From NCBI GenBank assembly GCA_035235625.1, contig CP141148.1, positions 1,426,001-1,490,000 on the forward strand: a stretch of DNA of 64,000 nt. The letters are read 5' to 3'. Numbering within the stretch: the first letter of the stretch is position 1; each line of letters begins with the position of its first letter. The DNA is from Saururus chinensis. Lineage: Eukaryota > Streptophyta > Magnoliopsida > Piperales > Saururaceae. Below, piece after piece: positions 23,741 to 36,423 of this stretch. A program made the translations under genes and the position numbers. The notes below the pieces were generated by a model. It made no database searches. It was given only the letters and a program-made list of their open reading frames with translations, and was not told the DNA's origin.

Positions 23741-26144
23741 TGGGCATTGGGTGCCAAGTGTCAAATGGACCACCGGGCCCACCATTGTCCTAACACTTTA
23801 ATAATTTAATGTCCTATTCAAGAGCCAAACCCTAATGCCACCACACTCCAAAAGGTATCAAAGGATAGAACTGACCCTTTCTTATTCCCTACCTATTTAC
23901 ATCATAGTTTCCCCCTCTTTTACCAGTGTTTTGAGAGATTTAGATTGAGAAAGAGTGGAGGAGCTAAGTGATTGTTATAGAAAAATTCAATGTTTCAAGC
24001 AAAATTTTAATAATACACTTCTCATGAACAAACCTGTGTTGGGCAGTTCCTAATTTATTAAAAAATATTATACAATGTGTAAAAATATCATTACATTTAG
24101 TAAAAAAAATATACTCCTTCTATTTTAAATAGCTTTAATTTAAAAATTAATATTTTTTATTATATGGCGAAGAGAATGGGAAATAAGCTTATGATACTTT
24201 TTTTTCTTTTTTTAAATACTAAATAAATAAAATAAAACTATTAATGTAAGACGTAAAGATTTAGACAAATATCAATAAGGTTCTTCTTTGCTACAAAGTT
24301 GTAAAATATTTCCTATTAAAGGGGTCTCAAGTATGCCCTAGCCCCGAAGATCTTAACCATTTCATATAGGTGCAAAGGACTCAATAGGGCATGACTTGTC
24401 CTTGGAGGAGTGATAAATAGAAAGAGTGGGAAGAATTGGATGAAAGGAATTGAAATTTTAGTGGAGAGGAATGACACCAGAGAAAGGCATGATTTTTTTA
24501 TAGACCATCCCACACTGCAAGACACCCATACCAGGGGAATGTTGGTTGTCTTTAGGGTACAATGGGCAAGAAAGTGACCTTTGTTTGGGGTAGATGTTGA
24601 CCCTCTCTCCCTCCCTCCTTCGTCCCCTCTCACTCTCCCTGCCTTGTGCTCCCAGCCATCATAAAAACACTCTTTTCAGAAACAACAACAGGCCAAACGC
24701 ATTCAAATTTTACACACTGCAGAAAGGGATCCTCTTGGTTAGAACTTAGCAAAGACACTGCTCTTCCCTCTGTATCATGTAAACAGGCATGCCAAGATGA
24801 CAATGACATGGGTCATATATGCTTCATCATGCACTTGTGGGCCCCCCTTTGGTAATTGCATCCGTACTAGATTTTGGGGTATTGGGCTCACCGGGGTTCA
24901 CGTCCATACATGTATACAAGGGAGATGGTGGCTTTTATTAGGTCGAGGTCACATTATCTCCATAAATCCTGACAAAACTAACAGGGAAATTTAATTGGAG
25001 GCTGTGGGGACCATCTCATGATCTAAGGCAATGCCTGTGTGGGCCTGAAATTGCCGGCGGTTGTGAAGGTGGGGGGGCCATCGGCGGTGAACATGTCATG
25101 GAGGAGATGGAGGCATCAGAAGAATAGTTGCAATCCTTGCTAATTGTGGTCCTTCCCTAAGTTGATTGCAGGCCCATACATTTTGTTAGGGTTTCTGCAT
25201 AAATCAAAACTTCATTGCACCTTTCTTCCATCTATGATTACTGTGTAAAAGTCCACCTTAGTCCCTTTACCCGAAGGTTGTCAATTGAAGGTTGCTTAGA
25301 GTTGTAACTTGTAACCCTACCCAGTTCAACTTACCCTAATTTTTACCATAGTCATTAGGTTAATTCTCACTTGGACAAAGCCATTACAGAGCATATTCTT
25401 AGCCAAGAGTTTGTCCTCGTAACATTAACCAACTACATTTGTATTAATCATTTTGTAGGGTTTTGAGAAAAATGCTATGACCAAGAACCTACAACAACCG
25501 CTCTTGCCGAGCAATGTGTGAGTATGTTCATCCAATGCCCGTACACTACTATGTTGTGCAAACAGTTGAAGCATTACTCTTTCTTTTCATATGTGAAACT
25601 TTCTAGCTTATTTGGTTTTTGTTACGATAGTATTATTCACAAACTTTTTTTTTATAAATAAATTATTAGAAAAATAAATAATGAAACTATATATAATGAG
25701 TTTCATTAATATGTACCAAACGCATACAAGATCACGCAGCCCATAATACTTGGGAGTTGATGCGAGCCATTAAATTACAACCCAGCATCTTGCATTATGT
25801 TAGACGCATATTTCTCAATAAGCAAATTAACACATATTAACATTTTTCATATATAATTAGATACTTATGTAACTAATTTATTGCATCTTAAATGTAATAC
25901 CTAACGTTTGTAAATTACATTAAAAAAATGAAGTTGCTAATTAACATATCTGTAGGATTATAATATGCGCATATGATAAACCATTTCAATGCATAACATT
26001 ATGTAATTTTCAAGTGTCTCATTCAAAAAGATTAAAAAAATGCAACACATATTTAATTGGGAAAAGTGAAACCATTTAAAAATCTGAATATATCTGATTA
26101 TAAAATATGTTTTATTGTATTTCTTGAAGTCTAAACTATAAGAT
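23741..26144. other. AT-rich intergenic DNA
   Basis: A degraded Stowaway-like sequence starts with TACTCCTTCTATTTTAAATA near 24112 and runs to about 24255. Otherwise I see only short unsupported ORFs (for example 24316-24633 minus, a low-complexity frame). Confidence 0.5.
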
Positions 26145-26400
26145 TATCAAAAGCTTGAGCTCTTAGGAAGAGGATTATTTCTTTTATATTCTAACACCCC
26201 TCATCACACACAAATATTCATCAAGCATGGCACATGGAATATAATTGGGGTATAAATATCTCCAATAAGACTTGAACCCAAGAGATCCTAAATCCTAGAG
26301 TTCCAATGCCACAGAAGATAATCAAGTTTTCCAAAATTAGCTTGAGCTGTTGGAAGAGAAAATCTTACTTATTTATTTTATATTCTAACACAAACTTTAA
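26145..26400 (-). mobile_element. Possible tRNA-derived SINE or solo repeat
   Basis: On the minus strand a B-box-like GGGTTCAAGTCTTATTGG (about 26263-26280) follows an A-box-like TGTGGCATTGGAACTC (about 26300-26315). A similar block, AGCTTGAGCT...TTTTATATTCTAACAC, flanks the piece on both sides (26147-26200 and 26339-26391). This could be a SINE between direct repeats or a fragment of an LTR. Undecided. Confidence 0.35.
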
Positions 26401-26895
26401 AGACCAAATAGTTTTGTCCATTCTTTCTTTTATAGATGGATTAGTTTTTGATTGGTGATGATACGCGTCACTAGTATTCTCAATTTGTACAAAAAGAGTG
26501 CTGGCATATTATTTTAGTAAATACTTTAATGGAATTTCTTATATTATTCCTTAAATTTCTAGTATTTATTTATCCATGAAAATAAATGCAATCTAAAGAA
26601 ATGAGATATGCAATGTAAAGAGAGTGTTGTTAACTAAGAGTGCTGTTAACTTTTTGTTGTATTGGAAAAAACTAGTCAAAGCTGCAGCCTCAGTGATGCA
26701 ACTCTCTAGCCATCGGATCATGGCTTAGCCATGATCTACCATGAGCCATGATCTAGCAACTTTAAATAGACATCCTTTATTGTATTTAGTGTTCTATTAC
26801 ACTCATGACTTTCTTCAAAAGAGTAAAAAAATGGACAAGCAAAATAGAAAAGCAAGACAGGAGTGTATTGAACTGGAGTCCGGGACATTTATGGA
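26401..26895. other. AT-rich intergenic DNA, nothing recognised
   Basis: No ORF with support. CATGATC and CATGAGC repeats near 26715-26755 are the only visible pattern. Confidence 0.5.
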
Positions 26896-27119
26896 ACGAA
26901 AGTATTTTTCATGTTTTGATTTGATAATAAGCTGAGCATAAGGAACACATGTAAAGAGTTTATTTTCGAAATCGATGGCGCACACACTAGCGCATGTCAA
27001 CGTAAGTACTACTTTCATTAATATGTGCTAGTGTGTGCATTGTTGATTTCGAAAATAAATGTTTTACATACGTTTCTTACGCTTAGCTCACGGTAAACAC
27101 GGGAAAAATGCTTCCCTAG
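26896..27119. mobile_element. Foldback MITE
   Basis: The left arm (26896-26999) and right arm (27020-27119) are imperfect reverse complements almost from end to end, pairing AAGTATTTTTC, AGCTGAGCATAAGGAAC, TTTATTTTCGAAATC and GCGCACACACTAGCGCATG. Related pieces occur at about 21900-22100, 29578-29743, 30722-30800 and 34905-35085. No transposase is encoded. The target duplication is not clear. Confidence 0.7.
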
Positions 27120-28071
27120 AGAACTAGACACCGCAACTTCAAAGGCCAGATGACTTCATAATTAAAATTCAAGTGTGCTTGTTTATGGTTGAAAAATCTT
27201 CCATCAAATTAAGTCTTTATAGATGTAGTGCTCCTCACTTTCCGAAACTGAATGCAAGCGTGTGAATATACCTCCCTTTTTGGTGCGAGATCATAAAATG
27301 TCAAAGGACTAACCAGGTGCTGCGATCTCTTATTCTTTCTAAGTTTAAAGAGCACCCTCCCTGGCCAACATACATCGTTAGATGAATTAAAAATTATGCT
27401 TCGTACTTCCACTCTATAATTGAAGAATAGCTACTTTTGCGCTTTGACATAAGGAGAGATGCTAGAGACGTTAAGTTTTATACGTCAAAAACTAGCTACT
27501 TCATCATTTATGCACCGTTTGATTAATGGGTCTAAATAAAGAAACCCTACTCATCAACGGTATTTGGATAATAAATCTTAAATATATAAAACAATTAACG
27601 TCACTAAAACATTTTTCCAAAAATAGTGATTCAGGCCGGAGGGGGAGGGAGGGGGGAGGGGAGAGGGAGTCGAGGTGGAGAATGATATGTGCATCGTAAA
27701 GGTGAGAAATCTGACGCATGTTTCATCAAATAATAAAAAGATAAGGCATTGACAAAGGGGTCATCTGATAGGGTCCCCTGAGAGAGTTAGGTATCTTTTC
27801 TTACTAGATAGTGAAGCACCTCTATCTCTTTCATGATGGGAACCAAGACCGTCCTCTTTTGCCTTGGGCTTCACACATGAAGCGAAGCTCTGCCATGTTT
27901 GTGGACCTGTGGTGGTCCATCGATTCCTGGGAATAAATGTAAAGCGGTGGGTCGTTAAGGAAAGCTTTTAAATATGGGGACCCAGTTGGAGCTTTGGTAC
28001 TAATTCTGGCGACTATTTCAGTGCTGGTTTGAAGCTTGTAAAATTGAGAAGCAAAGTGAAATAAATTGATA
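27120..28071. other. Intergenic; no gene supported
   Basis: The only notable local feature is a G-rich run at 27637-27680 (GGAGGGGGAGGGAGGGGGGA), which has quadruplex potential. The ORF at 27831-28112 on the minus strand overlaps a Stowaway end and has no recognisable domain. Confidence 0.5.
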
Positions 28072-28179
28072 CTCCCTCCGTCCCACACCAAGAGTCCCAT
28101 CTGGTTCATCAATATGAAGAATGAACGAAAGTTGGTTCATTTGGAAGAATCAAATGGGACTGTTAACATAGGACAGAGC
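28072..28179. mobile_element. Stowaway-type MITE
   Basis: CTCCCTCCGTCCCACACCAA starts the left arm and the right arm complements it (CAAATGGGACTGTTAACATA, GGACAGAGC). TA flanks both ends (28070-28071 and 28180-28181). The arms, including AGAGTCCCATCTGGTTCATC, pair over about 38 bases. Confidence 0.7.
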
Positions 28180-28181
28180 TA

Positions 28182-29577
28182 GCAAGAGTATATAATATTT
28201 GCTCATCTGTCTTGATGATGAAAGAGACGATCATGATGGTAAATACTGGCTGCAAGCGTTGATAAGAAATGGGCCGCCCCCAGATGTGTACTTCCACGCA
28301 CAGTGATTCCCGTATGAGACGAAAAGGCAAAATATCAAAGCTGTAGAGGAGGGAGGAGTGGCGGCAGCAGTTAGGGTACAAGGTCTGCAAGGTTGACAAG
28401 GCAAGTTCGGATTAAGTCATGTGCAGACCCAGAAGCCATGATATGGAGATTTTAACCACCACCTTCAAGACAGACAATCCATCACTATCACATCAAAAAT
28501 TTATGATAAAGCTACCAAACAAAACAATCATATTCAAATGGAGGAAACGTAAATGACCATTTGATAATCAAGAGGTCTTTTTGTGATGGATTACTGCGCT
28601 TGGTTTAGATTCCATCAAGGGTAGCCTAATGGTGTGTTTGGAAGAGTTGTGTACTTTTAATAAAAAATTAATCTCCAAGGGCAAGGTAAGCTCCTAAGTA
28701 TCAAGCAATTGATTTCAAGAAACTTACTTACTCTCTAAGTACTTTATTTTAATATTAAGGCGAGGAACATGAAAGCTAAGTGCTAAGTGAAGGAAGGGAT
28801 GAGACCACAAGAGTTCCTAATGGGGGACCATGGGTTGATTGACAAAGAGGTGAAAACAGATATGTGAAGTCGTGTTTCCTAATCCCTGCAGGACCTGTTG
28901 ACAGAGGCAGCAAAGCAAGGTGGGGCCCATTTCTATCTCTTTCATGAGAGGACTTACTATTAGCTCCTCCATTGCTTCGTGTACACTTCCTTTTCACTTA
29001 CTCTAATGCAAAGATTCAAATAGCTAATTTAACACGAACACTACCTAGACAAAACTTTTGTGACTGCTGAGGATGACATCCCCTCCACTGGCAGATATGT
29101 TCTTGAATTGTTTGTCCACACGGAAGTTGGAGCAATTTTTATATTACTCTTTCACCATTAAGATATCGTGCCTTGAATACATCTTATTGGATTTAAATGA
29201 GACATGATTGGCACCATTGACATGCAAAAGCTCAGCATTGTTTTGCACATTGATGTAATATTGTATACCAACGTGGGTCTGTTCAATTGTCCAGTCCAAT
29301 AAAAGAGAGATAACTTGTTCAAGAAGGCTTAAGGGCCAGGACAAGACTGGAACACGTAACTAATACTCCCTTTTCTTTAAATTTATAGCTCTATTTGACA
29401 AAAATATTTATTTTATATTAATAATTTTATTAAGTTTAAATAATTAGGTACATAAAAAAGAGTATTATATGTTTATTTTACCTTTTATAGATATGGGTTT
29501 TACCATTCAGAAAAATTATATTTTTTTAAATATAACTATTAATATAAGATAAAAAAATATATAATAATATTATAAAA
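28182..29577. other. Intergenic; no gene supported
   Basis: The AT-rich stretch at 29368-29540 resembles the roughly 200-bp Stowaway family (compare 44382-44580), with TACTCCCTTTTC and ATAACTATTAATATAAGA, but the right end is degraded. ORFs at 28163-28399 and 28776-28997 are unrecognised. Confidence 0.45.
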
Positions 29578-29743
29578 AAGTATTTTTACAACATAAAGAA
29601 TATGTAGGAGGTGTCAATATTTAAAATCAATGACACATATATTAGCGTTAGCGCTTCTAACGCTAGCGTATGCATCCACGATTTAAAGGATACTCTTATA
29701 TATTCCTTACGCTGAGGGCTTTGCATAGAAAATATTTCCTTAT
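29578..29743. mobile_element. Foldback MITE, same family as 26896-27119
   Basis: Arms pair around the centre TTAGCGTTAGCGCTTCTAACGCTAGCG. The outer parts AAAGTATTTTTACAA and AGAAAATATTTCCTT also pair. Confidence 0.6.
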
Positions 29744-32259
29744 CAAACAAAATATCATGCATAGTATCTAAGATTAGATGAGATTCTCCGCTCTTGATAG
29801 ATAAAAAATTATTATTATTTACAAATGAACAAGGGGATTGGATTACGATAGGCCAAATTTTGATCAAGTCCGTGTATGGAAGATGTCTACCCCGCAATAG
29901 AGTGGGATTGTGACAAACTTGGGCAAGATAGGGTGTCTTCGTCTCTCATATGCTCATATGATTCCATCCCTACCAACTGCATTATATTATGGATTAAGTT
30001 TAATAATTAAGGACATGACACCTGATCGAATGCTTAGCGAATTAATCTCGTCTGGACTGATAACTTCATGGATTGCAGGGTGGCCATACAAAAAATTAAT
30101 AACAAAATGTTGCCTTGGAAACAAGTATTAATGAGACCAAATGGCAATTTACACACTAATAAAATCCCATTGCGCATAAGCATTTGCCATACAGCAATCA
30201 TAAATTAATGACCCACTTTTATTAAGAAGAAAAGTTAATAGAAAACGCAAAGTAGCTACTGCTTTTCATTCTCGATAGTTGACACGCTTATTTAGCCTGT
30301 CTAGTTTTGCCTTGGTCGCAATCATTCTAGATCCTCACCCAATTATTATATCAAAATTTATGATAATAATATAGATAGGTGCACGTAATCCTACTACCTG
30401 AGCCTAATGCACTTTATCCCTGTTTTGAAGACGATGGACATGCTCAATATATATAGAAAAATAATTTCAATATATAGTGGAGTGGATTTCCAATTAATTT
30501 TTTTACAGTTACATAATGGTATTTGAAAAATAATTTCGATAAACAAAATAAGATAATGATTTTTCTACACCAAAACTAACTAACAAAGCTTAATTTATGT
30601 CTAATTTTGATTGGATAAAAAAAATTGACCTTATTAATATTGCCTTGTGAGATTTACTTTTTTTTTTCCAATAAAAACTAGTATAAGATTTCGTTAAATA
30701 AATTTTGGTGTAGGGTTATTGATCACCATAAAAGGGTGTCAATGGCGCAAATGTTAGCATGAGTCGTTTGTGCACTAGCGTGTTGCCATTGATATAAAGC
30801 TTAACTAGATAATTCGGTTTCCACTCAGTGGGATCGTTTTGACCCAACCAAGTCTCAAAACTTAACGATTTTAGGTGGATCGACCTAAAAACAACTTAGA
30901 TCCAATTAAACTCGGTTTGACCCGTTGAGTTGGTCCGAGTTTTAGAACGCTACTACCTCAAACAAAGAGGCAAATGGCTCGTCAACGGATATAGGACTAG
31001 TAATCTAAGAATGTTGCGTGGACATATAGGTCAATTAAAATGGAACAAAAAGATGCAAACATGAGTTGACGGTAAAAGATGGAGGAAAAAATGTGGGAGA
31101 TAGGGAAGAAGAAGAAGAGTATATGAATTAAAAACCAGCCCGGTCACAATTTTCTCAGTTCAACCAGGTATAAACCCGATCTATAAATTTGATTGGGTCC
31201 AATTAGACTAATTCGACACTTACATTCCTTTTATCTAATATTAATGACTATATTTGAAAAATTAAATTTTATTAATAGTAAAATTTATATATAAGAAAAG
31301 AAAAAAAATTTATGATATTTAACCACTTAAATTGAACAAAATAAAATTAATATAAAATAACTTTTTTACTAATTAGAGCTATTAACTTAAGACAAAAAGA
31401 GTATGCCACTATGGATCATTATTGATCTTTCGACTCGGTTGATTGACCCTTGACCCGACCTACACACTAAAATGAGTCAAATTTTAAAAGAGATAATTTC
31501 AAAAAAAAAAAAAAAACAAGTGTACGGTACAACACGTGCGCAAGACCCATGCATACCCTTTTCAGGTCGTAATGACTGTGCAAGCTTGGAGGGTATATCA
31601 GTCACTTTACATTGTCCAGAAACAAGGTGGATGGGGTGGTCCCAACACCGTCTCACCCGTAGGCCCCACAACCACCCGGCGTTTTCACCTTAGCATCAAG
31701 CCTGGGCTTCGCGGTGATTTGTGAAGAAGGAGGGAGGGGGGCCCACCGTCAAAATTGACCGGGATATAAACGGCGTCGCCACCAGCCGTTACTAGTCGCT
31801 TTCACACGGGCGACGCCAGGACGGCTGCTAACGCTAACGGCAAACGTGGCCGGGGAGGGAGCTCCAATTCTTGTGTGTGTGCGTGTGGCACAACAACAGC
31901 CACTCTGTTGTACCTCTCGCTGGTAAAAAGCTTTTGTTTAGAAAGGAAGGCTTGCCATGCGACGTTATGTCACCCCCTCAGCTGAGTACTACCTTAATTG
32001 GTGGTCCCAATAGCCATTTATGTCTTTGTTGGTATAATTGAATGATAATTTTACATGCGACCCTTTAGGTTTTTTCATCATTTTTCCCACATTAATAGTT
32101 TTATATGATTTTTTTAAAATAAATTCAAGTGATTTTATTCTAAAAAATTAAATAAAGTTATTAATACAAGGCAAAGTGAGTATTTACCTAGGCATTCATG
32201 GACAATTAATTGGCTTTGTATTTCACGTGATTCATGGTTTAAATATAATTGGAGAGAGT
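29744..32259. other. Intergenic; MITE remnants, no gene supported
   Basis: A short foldback remnant occurs at 30722-30800 (GGTGTCAATGGCGCAAATG against GCACTAGCGTGTTGCCATTG). AT-rich Stowaway-like remnants occur at about 31236-31402 and 32080-32190 (TATTAATG...AAATTAATA...AAGACAAAAAGAGTA). Repeats of GACCC/GGGTC at 30830-30945 and 31135-31215 may be decayed hAT MITE pieces. The GC-richer segment 31530-31880 has a G-box-like CACGTG (about 31532) and TATAAACGG (31764), but no ORF downstream supports a gene. Confidence 0.45.
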
Positions 32260-32640
32260 TGTTGGAATCAGTTAGGTTTGAAAAATATGTTTATTTTTGT
32301 AAAAAAATAAAAGGCCTCCCAGGTCTTTCCTTCTAGATCCACTTAATAGTTAGGAATTGCTTAAGTTATTAGGGGTATTTTAGTTGTTGCAACTTGCAAA
32401 TGGTCTTTAGGTTGATTGTTATTAATTTTAAGTTAATTAGGATTGGACTTATGAGTCTATAAATATGGAGGATTTGAGCCCTAATCCTCAGTTCGGAAAT
32501 CAATAAAAAATTAGAGTTATTTACTTGAGTTAAATAGTTTAGGTCTTCTTTATCCCTAATCTATGTCTTTGTCCCTTTTCTCCTACGTTGATTCAGGGTA
32601 AACTAATAGCCAAACAACATTATTGGTATCAAAGCAATGC
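32260..32640 (+). mobile_element. Copia-type LTR with primer-binding site
   Basis: TGTTGGAATC (32260) to AAACAACA (32619) gives a 360-bp LTR with TATAAATATGG (about 32458-32468) and AATAAA (32502) inside. A primer site TGGTATCAAAGC (32624-32635) follows. That is the copia arrangement of TGTTGG ends and initiator tRNA-Met priming. Only a short leader follows, with no coding domain or second LTR, so it is a truncated 5' end. Fossil. Confidence 0.75.
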
Positions 32641-33745
32641 CAAACCATGTTGCGTCAGCTCCTTCTACAGATATAAATGAATCCATTAATCATCAATTAG
32701 TGTGTGAATTTGGTGCTTTCAACCTGTGATATTTAGATCACACAATGCCCTTGAAGTAGGGAATATGCATGATTTTTATATCCCGCCCAACCCCTCCATG
32801 TTGTCAAATCTTTATCCCATGACATGCGATGCACCATGACAAATATTAGAAATATGTACCGTGTAACCTACAAACTTTTTTCTATCAAATATTCCTAAAT
32901 TTTATTAGATTTGACTATTAGAATTGTGATTTTTCATATCACTCCCTAGAATTTCCTCTTTTTCTTCCTCGTGTTGACCTGCTCTTTATTTACCAGTACA
33001 CCAACCTACATTAAATTTTGCATTTTTATAAATTTTGGGTAATCCATTTCATTCTTTCATAATTCTCTTTTCAATGTCAATGTAATATGAATTTTTCTCA
33101 CACTCAAGTGGGTCAATTTTGGAGTTGGTGGCTTTCTTTGCTAAGATTATGTAACTAATTTGGCGAAGCGTTGTGATTGGCGTGTCAACACAATGAGAAC
33201 CAGCTGTAATGGATAATGAAAATAGACTTAGTTTGATAATGATTTATTGATCCTTTGCAATTACCTAACTATTAAATTACTTAATTACTCTGTGTTGTGT
33301 ACGGTGGTTTGTGATGTTGACATTGATGGGTAGTTTTCTTAATGGGCTTTTAGTCACCCATTTTTCTTTATTTTATTATTTATTTTTAAAATCTTATTGG
33401 GATTTCCCCTTACATATTCGTTACTTGAAAGAATTATAAAGAATGAAGCAAGTTACAAGACTATTTTTCTTTTATTTGATGATATTAAAGGATTTGTATT
33501 TGGACATAACACTTAATACATGTGTGGGTTTAGTGTAGGATTTGTTTATTTGGTTTAAATTTTTAGGGTATGACAAGTTACTTGGAGTATGAAAAGGCAT
33601 CAAAGGCGGTGAAATATATGGTGGTAGCTGGGATGAAGCCCTGAAAAAAAAGAGTAGGAGGGCCAAAAAAACTTTTGAGGGCCCATGTAATCCTACTTAA
33701 ATAGAAAAAATATAGGTTCACATGGTCCTCACCTTAAAATATATA

Positions 33746-33935
33746 TTCCCTCCATCTTATATTAATAATTATTTATAAAAAAATAATAATTTTTATTGAA
33801 TAATAAAACCTACATTTAAAAATATGAAAAATAAATTTGTGAACTCTTTTTTAAGTATGAAACTATTTAAATTTAATAAAATATAAAATATATTTTTTTT
33901 AAAACAGAGGACCTATTAATTTGGGACAGAGGAAA
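33746..33935. mobile_element. Stowaway-like MITE
   Basis: TTCCCTCCATCTTATATTAA at the left faces TTAATTTGGGACAGAGGAAA at the right. TA flanks both ends (33744-33745 and 33936-33937). The body is AT-rich with no ORF. Confidence 0.6.
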
Positions 33936-34904
33936 TAATGAACTTTGATTGGTCGGGAAGCTATGGCCAGGTCTAACCCTTTGCATGATAGTATTATAAG
34001 TGGCAACCCTGGTAAAAGTAGAGAAGGAGGAAAAATAAAGAAGGGAAAGAGATATTAAAAAAGTGACAAAAGGATAAATGGGTTAGTCATTTACAATGTC
34101 CATGTTTGAAATTTCAGAAAACGTTATGACAGTTGTAAAAGAAAATTGAAGAGCTGAAATCATTAGTAAATTAATTTTCAGAGATGCCGGTATTTTTTTG
34201 CTAAAAGTACATTCACATGTACAGTTTAAGGGGAAGAGGAGAGAGCTGCTTCCATGGTCACGCAAAGTAGAAGCTACGGTGGTCACGCAGTGGGGAAGAG
34301 GAGAGGGGGTGAGGTTCACGTGACATCAGCCAAAAGGCGGCATAATACGAGAGAAGGTTGGGCAGTTGCTTTCAATCCGGTTTGCAGTTGCTCATTTTAC
34401 CCCATTTTTTAAATGATAAAAAACGTACAATTTTTAATTTAAAAATCTCGCAATCTCTTCCATCGGCCTCCCGGTGACGTACAGAGGGGTGTTATAAAAA
34501 AATTTATATTATTTTTTTTACATTATAGATTAATAGAATATATTATTTTATAGTTACTTTACCTACATTATATTTTATTATATTATTTTTTTTAAAATAG
34601 GAAAAAATTCAAGTGACGCTGAAAACACAACTTCACCAGCCGAAAGCCCCCTCGCGAACGGCCGTGATACGTGCCTTTCTATCTCGCACGTGCCATTCCA
34701 CGTGCTAACTCTAGCACTAAAATGCCCCTCCCAACCCCCAATGGGGAATTATTGTGGCCATATTTATGTGACCAAAATGTCCCCCCCACAGCACATATAT
34801 CTTTGGGGTTTTCCTTAGTCACCCTCGTAAATTATTTTAATATTTTCTTTTATTAACATAAGGTGTTTAAGAGGAGAGTTTTTTATACTGTTTTATAATA
34901 ATAA

Positions 34905-35085
34905 GTCTAGTGTAAGTTATGTGAGAGCCATTGATATTTAAGAACAACAATATACATACATTATCGCACGTTAATTAAATAATATTGACGCTAATATATA
35001 TTAATATGTATGTCATCAATTTTGTGTATAAAAAACTCTTATACGTAGGCTATGCTGGGCTAATTGCTAGTGAAAACTCTTTTGT
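34905..35085. mobile_element. Foldback MITE relative
   Basis: AGTGTAAGTTATGTGAGAGCCATTGA faces a right arm with CATCAATTTTGTGTATAAAA and ACGTAGGCTATGC, and the centre pairs ATACATACATTATCG with ATTAATATGTATGTC. It is similar in layout to 26896-27119 but more diverged. Confidence 0.5.
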
Positions 35086-36423
35086 GCCCAAGGTGTTCCA
35101 CCTAGGAAGATATTTAAAGATGCTATTATGTAATGAGCCTGAAATGAGTCACCCCATTGCATAGTGGCGAGTGGTGCGAAATATTGGTTGTACTTGGTGA
35201 AAGCTTAGACCTTTTTTTGAGTGTAGCGAGTTTTCATTGTGGCATGTCCTAATGCAATTAGGGTCTCATTTTGGGCTCATTGTATCATAGCGCATTTAAA
35301 AATCTTCCCTCGACTTGACTATAAGGGGAGGGCAACCGATCTCTTAGAGCATCGTATCCAATCACCAATCCCCTTGGGCATATATGCATAATGGATGTTA
35401 ACGTTTTAATATTCATATCCAATACATATTTGGCCACTTATGATATGTAAATGTACTATGCACTATGCAGTATACGCACTATATATCTAGCAACATATTC
35501 ATCAGTTGCCGCGAACGTGGCCGTATCCTAAATATAAAGTTGTTATCATAGTGATAATTATATAGTTATCCTTTCACTGATTTCTAGCCTTTGATAATAA
35601 AACAGACAACATGAACTTTTTTCCATGTATGACGTAAAAAGATTACTAAAAATTTCACATTATTTTTAATTAAGTAAAGCAATAACCTTGTTGTATGCAA
35701 ATTGCAAAGTACTAGAGGAGAAGAAGCTGGGCTACAAAACTGAAAATGAATGATCATTTTGGTTTCATGAAAATGCATATGATTAATTAACTATGTAATG
35801 GAGACTTGAGTGTCACGCTCCAATTATGAGGTGCAGTGAACAATGAGATTAAGAGGTTGATCATAATTTAATCAAACTTAGGACATGGAGCAGCTGAAAT
35901 GGACGAACTGAATCCATCAATCTCCCTTACAATAAGATTCTTTCTTGTCAAAGACAAGACCTGATGGAGCAAGGGGGGTGTGTCCGATTCGGTAAATTTT
36001 ATAAAAACGAGGGTACCTTTCAGAATAGTGGTGCCATCGTAAATTAGGCCAAGTTGCTGTCGTTAAAGAACTGACAGTGATATCCCCCCCGCCTCGAACG
36101 TTCTTTTACGAAACTGCCATCGCTGTCACTCGACAAAAAAAGGCTCGAGACTGTGGGGCCATTTCGGTCATTTCACTACCAAATTTCTTTGGGCCGGTAT
36201 GAAGAGAGAGGAGAATCAAAAGGGACGAAGGAGAAAGAACAGCGACCCCTCTTCTCTTCTCTTTCTGCTGGGTTGTGACTGTCTCTGAGATCAGTCCCAA
36301 TTGTTTTCATTTTCATGCTTATTCTATAATACTTTCTGACCCTTTTGATTGTGAACAAGAAGAGCATCACAAATTGAGGAAGAGGAAGAAGAGGAAGATA
36401 TAGAAAGTGAGAGAGAGACAGAG

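Larger units (their letters stand above)
32641..36060. other. Intergenic upstream of the BELL gene
   Basis: A Stowaway-like element lies at 33746-33935 and a foldback MITE relative at about 34905-35085. A cluster of ACGT motifs occurs at 34667-34710 (ATACGTGCC, GCACGTGCC, CCACGTGC). ORFs are short and unrecognised. Confidence 0.5.

Noticed and set aside
30830-31215. Possible second hAT MITE with GACCC/GGGTC repeats
   Set aside because: Some sequence resemblance to the hAT MITE at 16174, but no matching ends or 8-bp duplication were found.
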